In this document: piece after piece, positions 10,454 to 19,800 of the stretch
Layout: every line of letters begins with the position of its first letter
How positions within the stretch are numbered: the stretch's first letter is position 1
Source: Septoria linicola
Taxonomy: Eukaryota; Ascomycota; Dothideomycetes; Mycosphaerellales; Mycosphaerellaceae
Reading direction: 5' to 3'
NCBI GenBank assembly: GCA_024114885.1
Contig: CP099424.1
Span: 1,116,001-1,180,000 of the forward strand
Length of the DNA stretch: 64,000 nt
The notes under the pieces: model-generated
What the model saw: only the letters and a program-made list of their open reading frames with translations
What the model was told of the DNA's origin: nothing
Databases searched by the model: none
Position numbers and translations under genes: made by a program

Positions 10454-11863
10454 ATGAGCGATCTTCGAATCAGACTTCCGGAATGCTTGCAGTGCGAATC
10501 TAAGAAGTTCTTCGCGACCAAGTCGTCTCTGCAACGACATATGCGAGAAGTGCATAAGATTGGATTCCGAAGGCCTCGCCAGAGGTGCGAGGAATGCATA
10601 GAGCAGTTTGCTAGGAAGGAGGCGCTCATTCGGCATAGGCAAGAGAAGCACACCGGGGAGCGCTTGGAGCCTTGCAAACACTGCACGTTGCCATATCGAC
10701 GGGCCTATGTCCAAAAGCACGAAAAGAAGTGTCGATTGCGATCTGCTAGAGAGCGCTTTGGGCGGTCAGTAGCTTCGACGGCAAGAGCTGAAACTAGAAC
10801 AATTTTCAGCTTTGTACGGCAAGCCCACATGCCTCCTCATCCAAGGTCGCTTTTGAGCGAAGACGAGTGTGACGATGTGTATCACGTTATCGAGCAGGAC
10901 AATGTACCGCGGCTCGAGGACTACATGTCCCACCACAGCTACTCAAGGCGAAGCTTACTTGGCTTCAATAAAATTTACACCGATTCCAACTGGGCCGGCG
11001 ACAGCCTTCTCCACACTGCTGTAGAATCTGAAGCATTGGCAATCGTCAAATATCTGCTTGCTGCTGGCATCCCGATAGACGTACTGAACAAGAAGTACAA
11101 TACTCCACTGCATTATGCGGCGTGGTTCCCTAGGATGCACTTGCTTTTGTACCTTATCGAGGCCAATGCTGATGTCAACAAAGTCAACAGCCGTGGAGAG
11201 AATGCCCTGCATTGTCTTGCGCTCAATGATGATCATCCCGAGCACTTACTATCAGCAACAAGGGCACTCATCGACAAAGGCATCAACATTGACCTGGCAG
11301 ACGAGGCAAACAAAACAGCCCTGTGCAACTTCCATCAATTGGGTCACGAGATCGTGGTGGAAGAGCTACTAGAGCACGGAGCCAGTGTTGATGGCGCTAT
11401 TGGCGATTTTGGCTCATCACCTGTTATGTCGCTGTGCCAAAAGAGGTGTACAGGCTGGGAGGCTGTGCTGGAAGTGCTCTTACATCGAGGGGCTGACGTG
11501 GACATTTGTCGTCCGAGACGCAAAGGAGAGAAATCGAGCACGGCACTTGCAGAAGCTGGCACATGTTTCGGTCGGCAAGTCTACCAAGAAGAAATGCACA
11601 GCATGGTGTCGCGACTTCTCGCAGCTGGTGCCAATCCCAACATTGGAGACACGTCTGTGTTGGTGAGTGCCTTCGCCCATGGTAGCGCCAAGACGTTCAA
11701 ACTCCTGCTTGAGCATGGTGCCGATCCCAGTCGAGTGACACAAGAAGCCATCCACGAAATTATCAGGAATGACCGTTCGAAGAAAGTGCCTACCCAGGAA
11801 GACGAGAAGAACCTGCTCCTTGAGCAGTATACTGCATGGTGGCAAGAACTTAGAAGAGACTAG
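10454..11863 (+). CDS. C2H2 zinc-finger plus ankyrin-repeat protein
   Basis: A single exon of 469 residues. Three N-terminal zinc-finger-like units are visible: C11-C14-H29-H34, C45-C48-H61-H66 and a C2HC variant C74-C77-H89-C93; the second and third are joined by a linker close to the classical TGE-x-P form (HTGERLEP). From about residue 160 to 440 there are ankyrin repeats with core motifs such as DSLLHTAVESEALAIVKYLLAAG, NTPLHYAAWF and FKLLLEHGADP. The fingers suggest nucleic-acid or protein binding and the ankyrins a protein scaffold; the true role is unknown. The frame is open to a GTG at 10439, but the ATG at 10454 is the natural start. Small membrane protein genes flank it on the other strand. 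Confidence 0.8.
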   Translation: MSDLRIRLPECLQCESKKFFATKSSLQRHMREVHKIGFRRPRQRCEECIEQFARKEALIRHRQEKHTGERLEPCKHCTLPYRRAYVQKHEKKCRLRSARERFGRSVASTARAETRTIFSFVRQAHMPPHPRSLLSEDECDDVYHVIEQDNVPRLEDYMSHHSYSRRSLLGFNKIYTDSNWAGDSLLHTAVESEALAIVKYLLAAGIPIDVLNKKYNTPLHYAAWFPRMHLLLYLIEANADVNKVNSRGENALHCLALNDDHPEHLLSATRALIDKGINIDLADEANKTALCNFHQLGHEIVVEELLEHGASVDGAIGDFGSSPVMSLCQKRCTGWEAVLEVLLHRGADVDICRPRRKGEKSSTALAEAGTCFGRQVYQEEMHSMVSRLLAAGANPNIGDTSVLVSAFAHGSAKTFKLLLEHGADPSRVTQEAIHEIIRNDRSKKVPTQEDEKNLLLEQYTAWWQELRRD

Positions 11864-12413
11864 CGAGGCACAAAGTCCCTAGCATCGGCTACCCTGGAGA
11901 GGTCAGGATAACCACAAACTACAACATTCGACGATCTCGAGAATCTCCGCGCGTTCAGTGCGACTTGACAGCTGTCGATACTCGTCGCATTCTTGAGGGG
12001 CCAGACATTGACATGTCGATGCAATTTGCACCAGCACTCAAGAAGAACAGAATCCTGCAGAGTCCTTCAAGCATTGCAGTCACGTAAGCAGAATGCGAGA
12101 ATTGTTTGCCAACTTTTTCTCCAGCAAAAAGCTGTCCCCGGTTTGCCAGATCTACATCTATTCTGTACGTTTGCAGCCCTCCAGCCCTGGGCCATTCCAC
12201 TTCAGCTTGCTCCACCGCCACCTGCTCGCCTACGTTCATTGCAGACCTATCTCGGCAAGATGCTTGGACGTAGCTACTCCTAGACTTCTGCTCCTTTCGA
12301 AGGTCCGCTGACCAGTTGCTCTTCCTGTGCGCACGCTTCCGATGGGGAGACTTCGACTTCCGTACTACTCAATGGGTCAGCTCCTGCCACAAGTATTTCA
12401 TTTCTCCTGTTCT
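11864..12413. other. Intergenic region, convergent
   Basis: Lies between the 3' end of the ankyrin gene and that of small membrane protein A. On the minus strand, just after the stop of protein A, a further open stretch (about 12290-12400) encodes an acidic peptide in a shifted frame; see findings. Nothing else is recognisable. Confidence 0.4.
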
Positions 12414-12671
12414 CTACCTGACCCGGCTCAGAGACGCCGGCTTCAAAGCTTCCACATCAATTACTCTACGCTTGCGGAGCTGGAGACAATTGATGATGAG
12501 CCCTGCAACTGCGAGCAAGGTCGCTGTTACACCGAAGAGTGCCGTGAGCAAGATCTGTGTGGGGTCAAATTGCGAGGGGAATTGCTGCAGTGATTCCATG
12601 GGCAGTGATGTGGCCACGATGTGGCTTATGGAGAGGGCGCTCATATGTGTTATTGGGGACGAAGAAGTCAT
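12414..12671 (-). CDS. Small single-pass membrane protein A (85 aa), unknown function
   Basis: An 85-residue frame starting MTSSSPITHMSALSISH. A polar, Ser-rich N-terminus of about 40 residues is followed by one strongly hydrophobic helix (LLTALFGVTATLLAVAGLII) and a basic C-terminal flank (NCLQLRKRR), the charge pattern of an N-out/C-in single-pass protein. It is clearly related to protein B at 9717-9968 in length, membrane segment and the CLQL-basic junction. The ankyrin gene sits between the two, on the opposite strand. No homologue was recognised by eye. The stop codon lies in an AGGTAG context, so a spliced longer form cannot be excluded. Confidence 0.5.
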   Translation of the reverse strand: MTSSSPITHMSALSISHIVATSLPMESLQQFPSQFDPTQILLTALFGVTATLLAVAGLIINCLQLRKRRVIDVEALKPASLSRVR

Positions 12672-13393
12672 GGTGGAAGAAGCTTAGCGTGAACGCCGAG
12701 GTATCGAGTAGGCGTCTGGTGGTTTCTGGTGCAGTAAGACTGCCATTGCAGAGTGTGCGGACACATGGCAGTGTATCTCACAGGAAGAGACTTTGCTGTC
12801 GAGAGAAGAAGAGGAGGGGATGAGAAGCGTTTATATGTGTTGATAAACAGAGAGACGAAGTGATAGGCCAAATCTGAGATGCGCAGTGAGCTCGGCGGTG
12901 TCAGGTGCTTCGCCATGCTCTACACCAGCTCGTCCGACAGAACGCCTCGCTACGTGTCATCTTGTGCTAAGCTACGCCTCGCTAAGCGACATCTGGTGCT
13001 ACACTCAGCCCCAAGATGAGCTCGATAACGCACACAGCCTGGGTTCGTGTGACTTGGAATCGATTATTTGGCGCTCGTACAGTGCCGGCCTCACGTCTGC
13101 AACAGAGGCTGAGCTGAGAAGCTACCGAAACCTGATGATCTTGCTGATGAGGGAGCTGAGATGCCCGGGCGAAGTGCTGACGGCAGCAGGGCTGAGCACA
13201 CGATCCGCGGACAGCACACACGTACGTCTTACGAGTGCGTTGTGGCCGAGCCACTGCGACGAGGATGAGGCTATGATAACTCAAGAGGGCGGAGTGAAGG
13301 TGGCCTCTGGAAAACACCTTTGCCATCTGTCAGGTGCAAAGTGATGCTTCGTGCCAAGATGGTAGTTTACGTTTCAATGGCGATACTGTCCCC
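12672..13393. other. Intergenic region between small protein A and UTP21
   Basis: About 720 bp. It is upstream of protein A and downstream of UTP21 on the minus strand. Short frames on both strands are not supported by any motif. Confidence 0.5.
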
Positions 13394-16300
13394 TTACACC
13401 CTAGCAGCCCTCAAATACCCAACCAACCCACTAACCCCACCCACCAACCTCGCCACCCTCTTCCTCTCCCCATCCAACGCACCCTTAAACTCCTGCACCG
13501 CATCCCTCACCTCATCATCCGCCACCACGACATCCCCATGCACACGCAAAAACACCGCCATCCACGCCTGCACAAGCTCGAAGTCGCGCTTGCTCTGCAA
13601 TAACCACGTCAGACTTCTCACAAAAGCGACGTGCTCGCCATTCTCAAAAGACAGAGAACGGATCTCCACGTCCGCGGCCGCAGGTGAGAGGGTTTTGAGG
13701 TGGGTGATGAAGGGGGTGAAGTCGGAGGTTGAGCCTGCAGCGCGGAGGAGGGAGGTGAAGGGGCTGCGAAGGCCGTCTTTGGTGAGTTGCAGGACGCGGG
13801 TGCGTTCTTTTTCGACGTCAGCGAGGGTGTTGTCGGTGGAGCCTGGCGCCGTGACTGCTTTTTGGCCTTGGCGGTCGTGGAGGGAAGGGAGGAAGAATGG
13901 AGCTTTTTCGGGCTTCTTGGGGGCTTCGGTTGGCTTGTTGCGCTGGCGGATGAGGTCGAGGTGTAACAAGTTTTGCCAGCGCGAGCGGGGCACGAGAGAT
14001 AGAGATAAGAGATCTGCGGAGAGGGTGTCGAGGTCTGCGTTGGGATCTTCTGGTAGGTCAAGATCGATGTCGTCTTCAGAGTCGGATTCGTGAGCAGCGT
14101 CTGCAATGAGGTTGACTGCGCCTTCGCCAGACACGGTCGGCGTTTGCGATGTAGTTGAGTGGATGACTCCGAGGAGCTCCTTCTGCGTGATGTGTCTCGT
14201 TGAGATGTGAGTGAACAGGCTGCGGTTCGTCCAGATGTCAACGCCAACGTTGTCCTTGGTTGCAGTAGCCAAGTACTCGCCGGTGGGAGAGAGGGCCAGG
14301 GTGGTACATTCATCTTTGAGCTTGAAGACGTCAACAAGATGACCAGTTGGCAGGTCCCACAGAAACACGAGCTGTCCAGCGGATGCAGCAATCCAGTGTC
14401 CGTCTGTAGAGAAGGCAAAGTCTGAGAACTTCAAACCTTTAAGTTCATCAAGTGGTGTGCGTGAACGCCACAGCTCACGCACCGGCTTCTGCGTTGTGAT
14501 ATCCACAACACGAATGCATCCATCTGTGCAAGTGAATGCAGCCAAGTCGGAGCTACGATGGAAGCGCATATCAGTAATGCCGGTCGAGCTTGACCAGTCG
14601 AGTTGATCTTTCAGCAAACCAGTGCTGAAGCTCCAGAAGTTGATCTTCCCGTCGGCACTGGCCGACACCACAGTTTTGTTCAGGCTGTCCACTGCCAAGC
14701 CGAGTACAGGAGTTGCGTGCTTGCCTTGGCCGCGATAGAACTTCTTCTTCCCATCATCCTCGACGATCAAGTTGTTGCGCTCTACATCGAGCCTCAGCTG
14801 CTTAGCTTGCATGGGAGTCAGTCTCGCTGGGAAGCGTTGTCGATGTATGCCAGATTGCATGTTGAACATGTCAATGCCACCTTTGTCGGAGCCAACAATG
14901 CCAAAGGTGCCGCAAGGTGACAGAGCAACGGAAGTCACATTGCCGCCATCGGTGGTCGAGAACGCCCATCGGCCTGCACGCTTGCGGCCCCAGAACCATG
15001 TTCGTGCTTTGGAGTCGTTTTCATGGGCCGTCAAGACACTTTCCCATCCAGTCATGGCACTCACTTCAGCACTGATCTGCTTTGACTTGGCATTGTTTTG
15101 CCAGATTGGATGCTTGCCGGGCAGAGCACCAATGCCACCATCTCTGTTCAAGCCGCATGCTATGCTGGTGATAGGTGGGCATTTGAGATCTTCGAAAGCG
15201 TCTCGGTCGCCAGATAGAAGGCCCTGCTTCTTAGCCTTCTTCTGAATCGCGCCTTGACTAAGCTCTGTACTCTGTCTATCACGACGGAGCGACCATCCCC
15301 ACAGGCTGCGATCTTTGCTGGCAGACAACAGCCACTTGCCGTCATCATCCGCACCATCTGATGCTGTGGGCAAGAATAGCAATTTCGAGACAGGCGCGCC
15401 GTGTCCGCTGAGCTCGTGCAAAATGCGAGGCAGAGGATCAAAGGGAGTCTTGTCAAAGATCCATGTCTTCAAGCTATTGTCCAGACCACTGCTAACCAAG
15501 ATGGCTTGTCCTGCTAGAAATTCGATTCTACTCACACCTCCCGGCGTTGTGGCTGTTGGTTGGGCATGAGCAGCTCGCAGAACACCTGCTTTCCGGCCAC
15601 CCTCATTGAGATCCCACAGCGTCACATCGCCTGAAGCGGTAGAGGCAGTGGCCATGACACCAGCCACCCTACCATCCTCGCCAGCACCTAGGCCGTCTGT
15701 GCGGAATGATATTGAGGTTACAGGAACCCCAGCAGGAGTGTTTAGCTGGAGCGCAGTGTGGTCTGTCTTCACGTCGTGGATGAGGATGGGGCCTTTCTCG
15801 TATGCTATGGCTACGAGTGATAGGGCAGGAGTGGGCTCGATAGCGGTGACAGCGCCGTATGCAGTAGAGGGAGGAAGGACGGTGTAGACCAGCTTGCCGC
15901 TCGAGATGTTCCAGATCTCGGCACTTCCATCCTGTCTCCCAACCAGAATCTTGTTCAAGAAGGTCGGCAGACCAGAGATGCACTTTGTGAAAGGAATGGG
16001 CGAGATGCCTCTTAGCGTGGTGTGAAGCTCGAAGGTGGTCGTCTTCCAGATGAGCAGCTGAGTGTCGCACACGCCCACGAGCCAGCTGCCCAAGATGCAA
16101 AAAGCCTGCACATTCTCATCACACTCGGCGGGCCATTCGACTTCTGCCTCCTTCTTGCCGCGCTTCATCACCCACACGCCTCTTTCCGAATATGCATCGT
16201 CGCTTCCCCATGCAGCGACGATTTTGTCCTTCCATGCTGTGCTCGCCGTGACGATCTCGGGCGTCTGCGGGCGCGTGATGAAGACCAGATGCAGACCTCG

Positions 16301-16510
16301 TCGCAAGTCGTACGTCTGCAAGCTTCGCCCTACGGAAGTTGTGATCTGGAATGTGGTTTTGCCTAATGGCACACTCGTGAAGGGCACTGCTGTAGGCGAG
16401 ACCAGCCCGACTGTTCTGTACGGTGCAAATACTCGCGACTCTCCTGCTGGTCGCTGAGGCTTCGCGACGCCATTGGACAGCTTCTGTCTTTTCGCCACTC
16501 GTCCATCCAT
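13394..16510 (-). CDS. UTP21: U3 snoRNP-associated WD-repeat protein Utp21 (WDR36)
   Basis: One exon of 1038 residues from the preferred ATG at 16510 (MDGRVAKRQKLSNG); the frame extends to an ATG at 16552 but that 14-residue extension looks untranslated. The N-terminus shows the Utp21 signature RVFAPYRTVGLVSPTAVPF followed by FQITTSVGRSLQTYD. Tandem WD40 repeats fill roughly residues 50-700 (for example ILVSSGLDNSLKTWIFD, VVSASADGKINFWSF and YLATATKDNVGVDIW). The C-terminal third contains the Utp21-specific helical domain beginning near LPSLHDRQ. Utp21 is part of the UTP-B subcomplex of the small-subunit processome and acts in early 18S rRNA processing in the nucleolus. Divergent from VIP1. 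Confidence 0.93.
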   Translation of the reverse strand: MDGRVAKRQKLSNGVAKPQRPAGESRVFAPYRTVGLVSPTAVPFTSVPLGKTTFQITTSVGRSLQTYDLRRGLHLVFITRPQTPEIVTASTAWKDKIVAAWGSDDAYSERGVWVMKRGKKEAEVEWPAECDENVQAFCILGSWLVGVCDTQLLIWKTTTFELHTTLRGISPIPFTKCISGLPTFLNKILVGRQDGSAEIWNISSGKLVYTVLPPSTAYGAVTAIEPTPALSLVAIAYEKGPILIHDVKTDHTALQLNTPAGVPVTSISFRTDGLGAGEDGRVAGVMATASTASGDVTLWDLNEGGRKAGVLRAAHAQPTATTPGGVSRIEFLAGQAILVSSGLDNSLKTWIFDKTPFDPLPRILHELSGHGAPVSKLLFLPTASDGADDDGKWLLSASKDRSLWGWSLRRDRQSTELSQGAIQKKAKKQGLLSGDRDAFEDLKCPPITSIACGLNRDGGIGALPGKHPIWQNNAKSKQISAEVSAMTGWESVLTAHENDSKARTWFWGRKRAGRWAFSTTDGGNVTSVALSPCGTFGIVGSDKGGIDMFNMQSGIHRQRFPARLTPMQAKQLRLDVERNNLIVEDDGKKKFYRGQGKHATPVLGLAVDSLNKTVVSASADGKINFWSFSTGLLKDQLDWSSSTGITDMRFHRSSDLAAFTCTDGCIRVVDITTQKPVRELWRSRTPLDELKGLKFSDFAFSTDGHWIAASAGQLVFLWDLPTGHLVDVFKLKDECTTLALSPTGEYLATATKDNVGVDIWTNRSLFTHISTRHITQKELLGVIHSTTSQTPTVSGEGAVNLIADAAHESDSEDDIDLDLPEDPNADLDTLSADLLSLSLVPRSRWQNLLHLDLIRQRNKPTEAPKKPEKAPFFLPSLHDRQGQKAVTAPGSTDNTLADVEKERTRVLQLTKDGLRSPFTSLLRAAGSTSDFTPFITHLKTLSPAAADVEIRSLSFENGEHVAFVRSLTWLLQSKRDFELVQAWMAVFLRVHGDVVVADDEVRDAVQEFKGALDGERKRVARLVGGVSGLVGYLRAARV

Positions 16511-16878
16511 CTTTGCTCTTGCAGCAACCCAGCAACAGTACCTATGAAGCACTACGACTTCTTTTCCACAAACATTTTCGGCTAAGTTAGCCTGCGGAAT
16601 CGACAGGCTAGCAGAAGCCTAAGTTAAAGATGCAGCGCACGGATTCTAACTAACTTAACTAGGGCTGTGCGGCTCAAGAAATTCAGTGCAATGACATAGT
16701 TCTAGGCGGGGAAGCCATTGGTGACAATCAGTTCGAATCTGACTGTTCTTCTCTGCGCGATAAGCATTTGCCAGCTGAAAATCAAGGCAGAACTAGACTG
16801 CAGTCCATCGTTCTTCCCTGCAGCACTACACAATTATGGAAATTGACGCCCATCCTTTCCGCCAGTAAGAAGAGTGCA
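16511..16878. promoter_or_regulatory. Divergent promoter UTP21 / VIP1 with palindromic motifs
   Basis: A 368-bp interval. TAGCCTG (16588-16594) and CAGGCTA (16604-16610) can form a 7-bp hairpin with a 9-nt loop. TAAGTTA occurs at 16583-16589 and 16620-16626, and the inverse form CTAACTTA near 16650. A GTTCGAAT box near 16730 is not part of a foldable tRNA. Confidence 0.35.
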
Positions 16879-19800
16879 ATGGCATCTACTTCGTCAATGG
16901 ACGGCCTCGCGCGCACCACGTCCAACGAGAGCACGCGATCGTATTCTTCCAGTCACATTCTATCGGCTTCATCTGGCTCAATCGCCAGTCGCAAAGGGAG
17001 ACATGCCGATATAGACGCGACCGCTGATCACTCTGAGCGTGCATCAATTTCTATGCCTCCACCCGCAACCACGAAACCTAATGGTCTTCGGTACCAAGCC
17101 ACCAGTCGACGGCCCTCCCGTCAAGACGTTCCAATATCAACCAGTTCACACCCCACCAGTGACTCGCAACAGTCGCCCATGTCACCCACTCCACCTACCG
17201 GCGCTGCACTCGCCCCAGAAGACGTGCACGCCACCCTCGACGCCATCCGCAAAGGAACACAGCCCGACTCGGGCATTCCAAGCGCAGTCCGCCGATCGGA
17301 GCCCGACCTCGATAGCAACAGAATGTCGTTCTCTTCGCTATATGGCAGCGGCAAGAGCGCAGTAGTCAGCGGACCGAGCTCAGTCGGAGGAGGCTCAGAC
17401 CAAGATGGTACACGCCAATTTGACGTGCTTGAAGCAATTGTCGATGCTGACGATGATGATCTGACAGCTAGACAAGACGGTGCAACGACGGCGACGCAGA
17501 ACTTGCAGGTGACCATACAGAGTCAGAATGGTGCGCTGTCGCCGAGTCTCAGTGGCTCCATGAGAGAGGTACAGCAACAAAGCAATTCGGCTCAGTCAGG
17601 AAACTCATCAGGATCCCCCAACAATACACCCTCCTCACCTGCACCCACTCAAGCCTCGAGACAAGGCAGAACTGTGACGAATCCTCGAGGTCGAACACCT
17701 GCAAATTCTCGGCGTGTGTCTGGAAGCATACATGGCAGTGCACCACCAAGTATTTCACATTCCACAGAACTTCAGATAGAAAATCCGAACAGGATTGGAA
17801 CAATTGGCATATGCGCATTGGATTCAAAAGCCAGGAGCAAGCCCTCCAGGAACATTCTGAATAGACTTGTTGGGAAAGACCAAGATTTTGAAGTCATCAT
17901 TTTTGGAGATAAGGTTATTCTGGACGAGAGTGTGGAGAATTGGCCAGTCTGTGACTTCTTGATATCTTTCTTCAGCGATGGCTTTCCGTTGGAGAAAGCG
18001 ATTGCATATGCCAAGCTTCGCCGGCCTTTTTGTGTAAACGATCTGCCCATGCAGACCGTCCTCTGGGACCGGCGAATGTGCTTGCGGGCACTGGATAAGC
18101 TGGGAGTACCTACGCCGGAGCGCATAGAAGTCAATCGCGATGGCGGACCTGTTGCTCTGACAGCCGACATCGCAGCTCGTATGAAATATCTGACCGGGGT
18201 CGAGTTGATCGGGTCCGCTGATGGTCGAGGTGGCGGCGAACCCGGGCCCAAGGATGTGCACATGGAGGACGACGACGATACTCTGGTCGTGGACGGGCAG
18301 CGACTCGTGAAGCCGTTTGTTGAGAAGCCGACCAGCGGCGAGGATCACAACATCAACATTTACTATCCTAAGTCGCAGGGTGGTGGTGGCCGACGACTCT
18401 TCAGGAAAATCAACAACAAGTCTAGTGAGAAGGATGATTCCCTTATTGTTCCACGCGCGGTCACCGAGTCCGACGGATCCTACATTTACGAGCGTTTCCT
18501 TAAGGTGGAGAACGCGGAGGATGTCAAGGCATATACTGTCGGCACAGAATTTTGTCATGCCGAGACCCGTAAATCACCTGTGGTCGATGGCGTTGTCAAA
18601 CGCAACCCAAATGGAAAAGAAATTCGTTACGTGACCAAGCTCAATAAGGAGGAACAGATCATGGCCGCGAAGATCGCTTCAGGCTTTGGTCAACGAGTCT
18701 GTGGCTTTGACCTACTTCGGGTGGACGACCAGAGTTATGTGATTGATGTCAATGGGTGGAGCTTCGTCAAGGACAACAATGAGTACTATGATAAGTGTGC
18801 TGGCATACTGAAAGAAATGTTCATTCGAGAGAAGATCAAGTGGCAGGGCAAGGTTACGCCAAGCGAGATCGACGAAGGCGAAAACAAGGACGCGAATATG
18901 CCCACTTCGATGCCAGACTACATGTCGAGGAAGCCGGTTGCTGGCAGAGATAAGGAACTGTCAAACAGTTCTGGTCATCGCGGAGTGCTCAGCCACGTCT
19001 TCAGGAGTCGTAGCATTTCTCAGCTTCGTGAAAGTGTCCACACCGCAGCACAACACGTCGGCCATCCCCACGCTGCGAAGAGTCCCAGCGGGACATCAAG
19101 CCCAATCACCTCACCACCGACTTTGGAGCGCACAGGATCGTTCCACAAACGTCACTCGACAGTGCCGGTCGCCACTACAGAGATGCTCCCTCCACCTGCC
19201 GTGGCTTCGCTAGATCAGCTCAGAGAAGCGCAGGGCGAGCGACCGTCATCTGCTGGATTGGACTCTCTTGCACACTCGGACGCCCCATCGCATGCCCCAG
19301 CTCCTGCTGTCAAGAGTCAGTGGAAACTCAAGGGCATGGTCGCTGTCATCCGACATGCCGATCGCACACCTAAACAAAAGTTCAAGTTCACCTTCCACAC
19401 CAAGCCATTTGTCGATCTACTTAAAGGACATCAAGAAGAAGTCTTGCTGGTTGGCGAGGCTGCACTGCATAGCGTTCAGCAAGCAGTTCGCGACGCCATG
19501 GCTGAGGGTGTTGAAGATATGAATAAGCTCCGGACTCTCGCTAATGCGCTCACTAAAAAGGGCGCATGGCCAGGCACCAAAGTTCAGATCAAGCCGATGT
19601 TCAAGAAGCCTAACAAAGATAAGGACGGTAAGGACAAGGCGAAATCAGAGAAGAAGTCCAAGGACGAACGTCGTCAAAGTATTCCCATGGTCGAGGATCC
19701 TGCGCAGACCGATGGGTCAGATGAGCACAAGAAGCCAAAGGATCTACCGGAAGGCGAGGATCCTGCAGGACCTTCTGGCTTGAGGGCACAGCATCGCAGC

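Noticed and set aside
16722..16752. B-box-like GTTCGAAT suggesting a tRNA
   Set aside because: Only a 4-bp T-arm can form; no matching acceptor stem, D-arm or anticodon arm was found upstream.
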